Assembly: GCA_001936135.1 (NCBI GenBank)
Contig: CP012811.1
Span: 2,294,001 to 2,358,000, forward strand
Direction: 5' to 3'
Source of the DNA: Saccharomycopsis fibuligera x Saccharomycopsis cf. fibuligera
Taxonomy: Eukaryota; Ascomycota; Saccharomycetes; Ascoideales; Saccharomycopsidaceae
DNA length: 64,000 nucleotides
Each line of letters begins with the position of its first letter. Positions within the stretch are counted from its first letter, which is position 1. The notes beneath the pieces are model-generated. The model was not told where the DNA came from and searched no databases. It was given only the letters and a program-made list of their open reading frames with translations. Of this stretch, positions 10,843 through 19,017 are shown piece by piece. The position numbers and the translations under genes are program-made.

Positions 10843-11810
10843 TTTTGTCATGCGTCTCCCTTATTTTGCTTTATTTCGTCGCCAAATTCTGTTCCTTTTT
10901 TTTTTTTTTTTTTTTTCGTTCAGGACAATTATAATTTTCTGTTTTCTACTCTATTTTTAATTACATCTTTCATATTATTATACCTTCTTTAAGTGCTTGG
11001 GTTATTTTTCTGCCTATTCGGATTTTGTGTTTTTGAATGTTTTATTTTATTATATTTGCGTTTTTTAGATTGTTTTCTTCTTTTTTGCTGTTTATAATTT
11101 CGTTGTTTTATTCAAACTTTTGCTAAATTCTAATTATTATTATATAGTTTCGATCTTATATGCTTTATGACCTCCTTTTCAATTCCAATGACTTACCCTC
11201 AACTCCCACATATATATTTTAGATATTATCTGCTAGAATTTTATGTTTTATTTTGTTTTTTAGTTTTATCTTTCGGCAATGCTTCTTTTCAAAAACAAAA
11301 AGAGCATATTTATTAGGTTACAGCTGACACTGCAGAAGCCAGATTTTATTAACATCAGTGATAAGAAAATAGCGGATATAATTGTATATATTCTGCGTTG
11401 ACTATATTTTACATTCTCTATGTGTGGACCAATTGTAAAGAATTGAGAAAAAAGAAAAAAAGGCTCAATTCATGCACGAGCTGCAGTTTTTCGAATACGC
11501 CTTAGTTTCTCGAATACGCCTTAGTTGCCGCGTAAGCCCGGTTTGACGTACGTTTGTGGCGCCTACAATTTATCAGTCCTTCAAACTATTTATTAATGAA
11601 AAAATCTATATATGGCGGAATTTGTAATCTGCTATGATACATTATTAAGCAGGTTGAAGTATTCCGAAGCAGGCAGAACAGGTATAAAGTGCCTTGTAAG
11701 CTGGATGGATATATTCAACATGTGCCAGCTACTGAAGCACAAATTAACAGCAACAAGAAAACTTTTCTCAATCAAAAGAAAAAAAAATAAGAAAAACTTT
11801 TAACAACAAC
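10843..11810. promoter_or_regulatory. LTE1 3' end and aldo-keto reductase promoter
   Basis: The first part is T-rich downstream sequence, including 21 T at 10896-10916. At 11491-11526 a 17-bp sequence is repeated directly (TCGAATACGCCTTAGTT twice, 2-bp spacer), 285 bp before the reductase ATG; this is a candidate dimeric activator site. A short open frame at 11612-11803 lies in the probable leader and shows no family match. Confidence 0.5.
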
Positions 11811-12689
11811 ATGTCCAAAAAATTTACCTCTAGCATCACCTTAAACGACAACACCACAATTCCTAGACTTGGCTTTGGCTTGTACTTGGTGCCGCCAGAA
11901 CAAGCAGAACAAGCTACCTACAGTGCATTGAGAGCGGGCTACAGACACATTGACAGTGCTGAATATTATGAAAATGAGCTCGGCGCAGTAAAAGCCATCA
12001 AAAAATGGCTTGATGAATCCCCACAAAACAAAAGAGAAGATGTTTACTACACTACCAAAATTGCTCCACCATCGCTTGGTTATGAGGAGACTAAAACTTC
12101 TTTGAAGCAAAGAATCGCTATTGCTAAGCCATACATTGGATACATTGATTTGATTCTTTTGCATTGTCCACTTGCACCCAAGGAGAAAAGACTTGGTAGC
12201 TGGGAAGCCTTTCAAGAATTGAAAGAAACAACTGAGAATGCGAATGCAGTAAAATCGTTTGGGGTTTCTAATTATGGTGTTCGCCATTTGAAGGAATTAC
12301 TTGAATGGGACGGCTTGAAAATCAAACCAGGAATTAATCAAATCGAATTAAGTCCATGGTTGACTCGCAGAGATATTGTTGAATTTGATAAAAAGCATGG
12401 GATTGCAACTGAGGCCTTTAGCCCAATTGTTAGAGGAAAGAAACTTAATGATCCTGAGGTTGTCAAATTAGCTGAGAAATATCAGCGCACACCTGCACAA
12501 ATTTTGTTGAATTGGTCATTAAAGCAAGGGTTTATACCATTAGTGAAGTCCCTTAGTGCACAACGCATGATTGAGAATTTGCAAGCTACTGAGTTTGAAT
12601 TGGCTGATGAAGATGCTAGAGCTTTGACACATGATAATGCTTATGTTTTGGCAGTACCAGAATGGGACCCAACCACATACGAAGGGTAG
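11811..12689 (+). CDS. Aldo-keto reductase, YJR096W-like
   Basis: The 292-residue protein is a complete aldo-keto reductase barrel. The N-terminal block IPRLGFGLYLVP, the tetrad D48, Y53, K83 and H118 (HIDSAEYYENE; TTKIAP; LLHCPLAP), the GVSNYGVRHLKELL block and the late cofactor loop LVKSLSAQRMIENL are all present. Layout and the C-terminal AYVLAVPEWDP resemble S. cerevisiae YJR096W, an NADPH-dependent reductase able to use xylose and arabinose. It should reduce aldehydes or sugars in the cytosol. The direct repeat in its promoter suggests it is inducible. The exact substrate cannot be told from sequence; YDL124W-type ketoamide reductases are an alternative. Confidence 0.88.
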   Translation: MSKKFTSSITLNDNTTIPRLGFGLYLVPPEQAEQATYSALRAGYRHIDSAEYYENELGAVKAIKKWLDESPQNKREDVYYTTKIAPPSLGYEETKTSLKQRIAIAKPYIGYIDLILLHCPLAPKEKRLGSWEAFQELKETTENANAVKSFGVSNYGVRHLKELLEWDGLKIKPGINQIELSPWLTRRDIVEFDKKHGIATEAFSPIVRGKKLNDPEVVKLAEKYQRTPAQILLNWSLKQGFIPLVKSLSAQRMIENLQATEFELADEDARALTHDNAYVLAVPEWDPTTYEG

Positions 12690-13674
12690 TGAGCATTTTC
12701 TAAACGCAGTCAGCAGAACATGACAAAATCAAAAATGCTTAATTTTAAATCTGTTGCTTTATTTCCTTTTTTGTTCACTTATTTAAAATACCATTATTAG
12801 TTTGAATCTTAGCTGAGCATCATTCATTTGGTAGTTTACATTATTTGACCGAGCCATTCAGATGGATAAACCTCTACATGCATACCACGCAGCTCGCAGA
12901 TTTTTTCTTTTTCCGGACGAACCATGGCTTGGCTTTTTCAATTTTTCAGTAGCTGATGATCCTGCCGTTGCAATGCTGTAGTCTACGAAAACGTTTTTTG
13001 TCTGTGCCACTAAAATAACCGGCTGCTAAGTAGGCTGCTGCTGCAAGGATCCTTGTATTCCTCTACGTGAGTGTCGCATTACCGTCAGTATAGTGGAAAG
13101 TTGTTGATAAGTTCTGCTGTTAAGAATCTTTTCCTTATGTTATGTCCTTTGGCCTATCTTTGTATGATCTCAGGACTTTTGTATTTGCTGTTAAATGCGC
13201 AGAAGTCAGTCACCCCTTTAGTATAGTACATGGAAGATATGTCGAATTGGTTGTCCAGCAAGACACATAGCGATAAAAACTGGCGAGGGCCATATTCACC
13301 ATGAAGGAAAAACAGAAAACAAGGATGTTATTATACTGTAAAACTCTTAAATAATTATTAAGTAGACATATATCTTATTCAGGTACAGTTGAGAAGTAAA
13401 AATTTAACAAATAGAAAAACAAACTTGCAGAAATGAAAAGAATAGAAAAAAGAAAAAAAAAAAAAAAAAAGCAACACCAAACAATATATCAATATATATA
13501 AAAAAAAACCGCCCAAAATACATAGTATTATATATGAATTCAAAAGAACTGTAAACAAAGATGCGCGGCAACAAAACGGTTGCGCAACATGCAAAAGATA
13601 GAGAAAAAAAGCAAACACGAACGAATGTAGATACGGAGAGGTGACAAAAGCAAGTAAAACATGTTTTTTTCTTT
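12690..13674. other. Gap between convergent AKR gene and unknown gene
   Basis: A 985-bp downstream region of two converging genes. It has an 18-A run at 13453-13470 followed by AT repeats, probably the termination zone of the minus-strand gene. No tRNA box, repeat family or credible open frame was seen. Confidence 0.5.
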
Positions 13675-14712
13675 TCATACTCTGATAAAGTTTGTCGCCA
13701 CGAAACCATCATCACAAATGCTGAAAAGATCATCATCACTATCGCTAACATCATCCAGATTGTGAAGTGTAGCCTCACTATGGGAGTCAAAGGCACTTCC
13801 TGGTCTCTTATGTTTAACGCAGCTCAAACCCAGAAATCTTTTAGCTTTATAGCTCTTTACGTTTCTTTCCAAAATATTATTGTTATGGACATGATTGTAG
13901 CAGTTATAGTTGCTGTTGTTGTTGATGGAGAATGTCTTTGATTGGGGAGAAAGTCTAGCAATATCGTCTGTGTCGCCACTGTTGTTGGACCAGGACACAG
14001 AAGCAGATTTCGTATGGCTTTCGGCTAGTTTTTTGTCCGTTAAAGTAGTCCCTGAAAGTCCGTCGCTAAGTGTGCGAGTTAGTGGATCTGAAAATAAAGG
14101 CAGGGAACTGGTAATTGAAGAGGCGTCGTTGACCGTAAACTTGGAAGAAATAAGGACTTCGGGACGTTGAGAGTTATTGGAAACACTTTTCGATCTTCTT
14201 GGTTTAGACTCGCCAATCTCTTGAAGCTGAGAATGAGATTGCAATTTTTCAACTTGTTGCACTTGTATCTGATCTTGATGGGATTGTGATTTTGTAGAAC
14301 TTGAACTGATTTGCATTGGCGACAACGATGATGATGGAGTCAAAGGACTGGATGTACTCGAGTTTGTAGGAGAAGAAAAAAGCGATGCACCTCCGTGTCC
14401 ATTATTGAAAACCCTAAACTTCTTCAAGCTAAAGATTTTGCGAGAGGACCTATTTTGAGCGTTCTTTTTTTCTTTAAGTTGTTGATTGTATCTAATAATG
14501 CTAGCAGTATATTCGTCGCCCATGCTAAAACTGATACTTGTGATGGTACTACTGAGACCGCTAATAGTGATGTTATCACTGGTCTCACTGTTATCATGAG
14601 CGCAAAATGTAGGCACTCTTTCTGTTTGTCGATGTGTTCTATTAGCACTTTTGAGGATGGGCTCTCGCTCAATTTTTTGCACTGGCAAGTAGAGTTCAGG
14701 AAGAACAGTCAT
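13675..14712 (-). CDS. Unrecognised Ser-rich protein
   Basis: I do not recognise this 345-residue protein. Residues 1-60 are moderately ordered (MTVLPELYLPVQKIEREPIL). A basic patch follows near residue 85-100 (RSSRKIFSLKKFRVF). The middle is rich in Ser, Thr and Gln, and the C-terminal 60 residues are basic then strongly acidic (DDVSDSDDDLFSICDDGF). No membrane segment or signal peptide is visible. The frame is open for over 1 kb from a clean ATG and has the codon usage of its neighbours, which supports a real gene. Regulatory or cell-wall/stress signalling roles would be guesses. Confidence 0.7.
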   Translation of the reverse strand: MTVLPELYLPVQKIEREPILKSANRTHRQTERVPTFCAHDNSETSDNITISGLSSTITSISFSMGDEYTASIIRYNQQLKEKKNAQNRSSRKIFSLKKFRVFNNGHGGASLFSSPTNSSTSSPLTPSSSLSPMQISSSSTKSQSHQDQIQVQQVEKLQSHSQLQEIGESKPRRSKSVSNNSQRPEVLISSKFTVNDASSITSSLPLFSDPLTRTLSDGLSGTTLTDKKLAESHTKSASVSWSNNSGDTDDIARLSPQSKTFSINNNSNYNCYNHVHNNNILERNVKSYKAKRFLGLSCVKHKRPGSAFDSHSEATLHNLDDVSDSDDDLFSICDDGFVATNFIRV

Positions 14713-15665
14713 TTTTAGGATTGGGCTATGTTTGTCTGAATATAGTTTGGATAAATACTAGGTAATATCAGCAAAAGTGGATCAACAATCAGCTTGCAAC
14801 GAAGGCTGGCTTAGCCTGTCAAAATACTAAGTAGTGGCTTTAGTTGCAAAAATAACAAAAAAATTGGGCAAAATTCGAGAGAAAAAAAGATTTTTTTTTT
14901 TTAAAAATAAAAAGACTGCCATCAATGTAGTTTATAGGAAAGGGATCTTTTTTTAGTCTAAAGCGCTAGAGGCAAGGCACCAATGCCAGGAAACCGCTAG
15001 TGCAATTGGGCTCTCTTGGGCTTCTCGAGACAATAGCTTCAATGCAGATCTGTTACAGCCAAAGTTCCGAACTTTCAAGTCAAAACCATGCGCCGCAGAC
15101 GGTGGGAGTGCGTTCACTAGCAGGAATGAACATATTTGGGCATACAAGATGCTCAACAGTGCTGTGGAATGCTGAATGAAACAGAAGAGTGCCTAAACTA
15201 GCATATTATTTTCAATAATGGATAGCTGGTGTAAGGGCATGATTGGACAACTACAAGGCGTTTTGAATGCAAGTATCACAATTGCGGAAGACATGCATTA
15301 CCCCTAAGTCCAACGGCACCCACACTCTTTTTGGAATAAAAGGCACAAAGACAGAAGGAACCACAGTCTACAATACCGTACAGAAAAAACGATTACTAGA
15401 ACCATTTGTGATAAAATTTTAAATTACACAAAAAACCATATTTAGACCAACCTGACAGACCAGTAGAACAATTAAACAGAAGAAGAAACAGAAAAGTGAA
15501 AAACACCATAAGAGAACAACCAGAAAAAGGAAACCGTCAATATCAACAATAAAGTAAGAAAAACAAAATAAACGCCAGAAAAACAATATTTTAACTAGAG
15601 TACATAACGCAAATTTAGTGTACAAGTAAAAGAAAAGAAAAGAACAAGATAAAAAAAAAACTAGA
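14713..15665. other. Upstream region of unknown gene / ASR1 3' end
   Basis: A 953-bp region holding the promoter of the minus-strand gene ending at 13675 and the tail of ASR1. An A/T-rich run lies at 14881-14910. The part at 14950-15160 is richer in GC and has a 67-codon open frame without an obvious family; I do not call it. Confidence 0.45.
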
Positions 15666-17081
15666 TTAATCAGAAAGGGGCACCTTTTCCTTGCCAATAT
15701 CACTGTCGTCTTCACCGAGCATTCGAGTTTGTCTGTAGTCAGGAGACAATGGTGGTGATAATTGGCCGTATAGTCTTTGAGGCTCGTAATTTCTATATGC
15801 TTTGCTTCTGCTAGAATCTCTAAGAAGGGTTTGACTATTGGTATGCATTTCTGTCAAGAGTGTCATCACCCTCGAACCAGAATTAGAACTACCACCCGGT
15901 ATTGAGGCTGACAATGAGCTAGTACTCGAACTTGTACTTTGCAGTGTTGGTGCCACTTGTTGTCTTGGTAATATACTTTTGTCAACTTTGGATGTCTGTT
16001 GAGCCTTGCTTGTTCCTGGCACGCCTGACTTTCCCCTTCTCGAAGGCCGCTTCAACTTTTTCGTTGCAACGATATTATTTGTAGAGCCGCTAGTACCGGT
16101 GCTGTTGGATGAAGATGCGGTATCCGAGACATTGGCGCTATCAGAACAATGCGTCGACGCGGGTTGTTTCCTTATTTTGACTGTTTCTGCCCTACTTGGA
16201 TTTTTTCTAAACAATTCAAATTGCTTCCATGCCTCTTCTTCTTCACGGCTAGGCGTTGGTGGTGTAGATTCTGAAGATGGTAATGCCAATGACGTAGTAG
16301 AACTCCTTGAGCTTGGGGATGATAAAGCAGTATTATTGCTGTTGTTGTTGTTATTACTCACATTATTGGATCGCGTACGTCCTTGTTGCTGTTGTTGTCT
16401 CCTTGATGCTCTAGTTAAGCGCGCATACGTAGCATCTGTTCTAATGGTTTGACGACTTCTTCTAGTTCTCGTTCTTCTGTTGGCGCTACTAACCAACAGA
16501 GACAAGCTCTGCTGCAAACAATCGCACATTGGACAATTCCAGTAGCCAATATACGTGTCCGACATTCCTAAGCAGTCCGGGTGAAACGAGCAAGAGCAGC
16601 TTTGACAAATGTTGACGTTAGATGTTGTTGACGACGATGAGCATAACGCACAGCTAATCGCAAATGGTAATAGTCGGCTAACCGCAGCAGCACCAGGCAC
16701 GGCCCTGTCATTAGCCGCAGCTCTCGAAAACAATGCTAGCACTTCTTGCTCTTCAGCTAAATCTTCGTCATCTTCTTGTGGCGCCCCATAGTTTGGATCC
16801 ACTGGGAATTGTTTATCTTGAACGGTGTAATCGTATATCAAATTGCCGAATTTATCAATCAACTCGACCTTGTTAAACTTGGAGCGGCATTTGGGACATG
16901 AATTAGCTTGTTCAGACCACGAACGGATGCAAAGGTCATGATAGCAATGCTGGCAGGATGCCACCCGCGCCACCAGCTCATCGACATTGGAAGCGCTCAA
17001 CAAGGACTCTATGCAGATGGAGCACTCGTCATCGTGAGAGATAACGGGATTGTCGTACTTTTCCTCAACCTCAAGGGACAT
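15666..17081 (-). CDS. ASR1: Asr1-like RING/PHD protein
   Basis: The 471-residue protein starts with a RING of C3H2C3 type: C20, C23, C43, H45, H48, C51, C62, C65. A PHD-like Cys/His cluster follows at about 140-185 (CALC, CQSCSCSFHPDC, WNCPMC). The rest is basic, Ser- and Asn-rich and disordered. The RING plus PHD order is that of yeast Asr1, a ubiquitin ligase that binds the phosphorylated tail of RNA polymerase II. Synteny supports this: in S. cerevisiae ASR1 is YPR093C and lies beside RDS3 (YPR094W), the divergent neighbour here. The protein is longer than S. cerevisiae Asr1 (288 residues) because of its tail. The orthology is likely; the substrate is inferred. Confidence 0.78.
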   Translation of the reverse strand: MSLEVEEKYDNPVISHDDECSICIESLLSASNVDELVARVASCQHCYHDLCIRSWSEQANSCPKCRSKFNKVELIDKFGNLIYDYTVQDKQFPVDPNYGAPQEDDEDLAEEQEVLALFSRAAANDRAVPGAAAVSRLLPFAISCALCSSSSTTSNVNICQSCSCSFHPDCLGMSDTYIGYWNCPMCDCLQQSLSLLVSSANRRTRTRRSRQTIRTDATYARLTRASRRQQQQQGRTRSNNVSNNNNNSNNTALSSPSSRSSTTSLALPSSESTPPTPSREEEEAWKQFELFRKNPSRAETVKIRKQPASTHCSDSANVSDTASSSNSTGTSGSTNNIVATKKLKRPSRRGKSGVPGTSKAQQTSKVDKSILPRQQVAPTLQSTSSSTSSLSASIPGGSSNSGSRVMTLLTEMHTNSQTLLRDSSRSKAYRNYEPQRLYGQLSPPLSPDYRQTRMLGEDDSDIGKEKVPLSD

Positions 17082-17309
17082 ATGAGAAAAAGATCTGAAA
17101 AGCTGATGAAATTAATGTGGAGAATGAGTACTGAAAATCAGACAAAAGAAGTGTTTTTTTGTTGGAGATGTGTGTTGAGGAATATTGAAAATATAGATAG
17201 ATGCGAGTATGGGGGACTCTAAGGCAATGTTGGGCAGTGGCCACACGGAAGAAGAAAAAGAAACAGAAAGAGATCATCGCACAAGAAAAAAAATAAAAAG
17301 TAAAAGTCC

Positions 17310-17341
<32 letters not shown>

Positions 17342-17526
17342 TAACAGCGAGGATATTGAATCACGTGACTATATTCAGAGGCAACTTTTTTTTTTGGCGG
17401 GAGCTAAGCGCTGTACTTGTATACTATATAGTAAGCGCAAGAAGGCGTTGACACTGTTAATAACATTGAGCAAATCGCAGTAAACCATCTCAATACTATA
17501 AACTATTACCACCAGCCCAAAGCAAG
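17082..17526. promoter_or_regulatory. Divergent promoter ASR1/RDS3
   Basis: A 445-bp bidirectional region. A CACGTG core in a TCACGTGAC context lies at 17362-17367, a Cbf1/bHLH-type site about 160 bp before the RDS3 ATG. Long A runs at about 17309-17340 separate it from ASR1. Confidence 0.5.
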
Positions 17527-17940
17527 ATGTCTCGCCACCAGGTCGACCTTGTTATGTGCTACAAGCAGCCCGGCACTTATGTCGGTAAGCTCTGTGACAA
17601 GTGCGACGGGCGCTGTCCCATTTGCGACTCGTATGTGAGGCCAACCGAGGAGGTACGCATCTGCGATGAGTGCGCCTTTGGCAATTTTGGCAGCAAATGT
17701 ATCATCTGTGGCAACCAGGTATGTATTACTTTAGGATCTGGCGCTTATATGGGATTCCTATCTACAGTATTATCTATGTGCTACAAAAACATTTCACTAA
17801 CATATTTCTAGGGCGTTTCCAGTGCCTACTACTGCTTTGAATGCGTGAGAACAGAAAAGAACAGAGATGGATGTCCGAAAGTGACGACGATAGGGTCCAG
17901 CAGAAGCGATTATTATTACGAGAAGAAGCGAATTCAGTGA
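17527..17940 (+). CDS. RDS3: Rds3/PHF5A-like splicing factor, one intron
   Basis: The gene is join(17527..17718, 17812..17940), giving 106 residues, almost the length of S. cerevisiae Rds3 (107). Rds3/PHF5A is a small zinc-knot subunit of SF3b in the U2 snRNP and helps hold the branch-site adenosine. The three CxxC-rich knots ([36 protein letters not shown]) are intact only when the intron is removed. The 93-bp intron (17719-17811) starts GTATGT, has a CACTAAC branch-like site at 17796-17802 and ends TAG; it falls between codons 64 and 65. Reading through it would stop inside the protein. It is divergent from ASR1, as in S. cerevisiae. Confidence 0.95.
17719..17811 (+). other. RDS3 intron
   Basis: Phase-0 spliceosomal intron of 93 bp, donor GTATGT, branch-like ACTAAC about 10 bp before the TTTCTAG acceptor. 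The pre-mRNA of a splicing factor thus itself needs splicing. Confidence 0.93.
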
Positions 17941-18161
17941 CAAAATAATGTCAACGAGGGCAAATTAGGAAAAAGAAGCATGAAGGTTTTGTATATATAC
18001 ACGGGTTGTATTATAACTATAGTTCAAATGTATAAAGTATTAATGATCATGAAAATGACGTGATATAATGAGACAGTAAATAAGAAAAAAGAGTGAAGAC
18101 TCCTTTGTAGTAGTTTGACAAATGAATTTTAGAAGTAAGGAAACGAAAGATAAAGAGCGCT

Positions 18162-18545
18162 TTAGATCTTGTGTCTTTGGCTTGGATCAACATGCATTGG
18201 AGACCATATACCTCTAGCACTCTCGTTAAGACTGTGCACAGCCTGCTTGTACTTGCTCAAAGGTTCGCCAGAGCTTGTTCTCAAGATTTCTAATTTGTTG
18301 TTCACAACATCCAAGTTCAAGTTTTTCACACAGATGGCTTTGGTCTTGCCGTTGTTGTAGTAGCCTTTTATCACTGGATGGCCCGTCTTCTGCACCAAAT
18401 GGATTTGTATATTCTGGTTATGTTTGGCAAAGTCAATGAACTTCTTGGACTTGATGAATTCTTTTATCCCTTTAGAGCTACCGCCCCAGTTGCAATACTG
18501 TAAGGTGATTTTGTTGCACTTTATGATGTTAGTAAATCGGTTCAT
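18162..18545 (-). CDS. MRPL51: Mitochondrial ribosomal protein mL43
   Basis: The 127-residue protein carries the L51/S25/CI-B8 thioredoxin-like domain: TLQYCNWGGSSKGIKEFI near the start, IQIHLVQKTGHPVIKGYY and KNLNLDVVNNKLEILRTSSG in the middle. It is a subunit of the large mitochondrial ribosomal subunit. Length is close to S. cerevisiae Mrpl51. The basic N-terminus would serve as targeting sequence. In S. cerevisiae the gene is YPR100W, near RDS3 and ASR1, so this is conserved local order. It is divergent from the Rsc7/Swp82-like gene. Confidence 0.9.
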   Translation of the reverse strand: MNRFTNIIKCNKITLQYCNWGGSSKGIKEFIKSKKFIDFAKHNQNIQIHLVQKTGHPVIKGYYNNGKTKAICVKNLNLDVVNNKLEILRTSSGEPLSKYKQAVHSLNESARGIWSPMHVDPSQRHKI

Positions 18546-19017
18546 GGTCGCAGTGTTAGTTTTTTCACATTATGTCGGAGGATACGTACTGGAAGAACGA
18601 AGCTCTTCAAGCCGTTCAAAGCCACAGAAGTCTTGGCGATAGGTTTCACTGGCATCTTTGGTATTGTGTTGTGTTTGTTGTTGCAGCGGTGTTATGATCT
18701 AGCACGTCGTCTGTCTCTTCAACTGTCTCTTCAACTGTCTATTATCTCTTTCTCTCTTGTCGTTTTTTTCGCTTCAATTTTTTCTCGTTTTTCCCTGGGA
18801 GTCCATGCAGTTACCCTGCGCAGTATCCGACTATCGCCTTTACTTTCGTTTCACCTTAATCTTTTTTGTTTTGTTTTTCCTCCATCGCCAAAGGCGCCCA
18901 AAAGCACCAAACAACACCGCCAAAGATACATCCACAACGCGTGTGTATCTGTTGCTGCAAATACCACGCCTCATCACTTGCCAAATTTCCGCGCTTATAC
19001 ACTCACGTTAATCAGAC
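18546..19017. promoter_or_regulatory. Divergent promoter MRPL51/Rsc7-like gene
   Basis: A 472-bp bidirectional region, C/T-rich on the plus strand before 19018 with short CTGTCTCTTCAA repeats near 18712-18738. Several open frames overlap here but none has family support. Confidence 0.45.
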
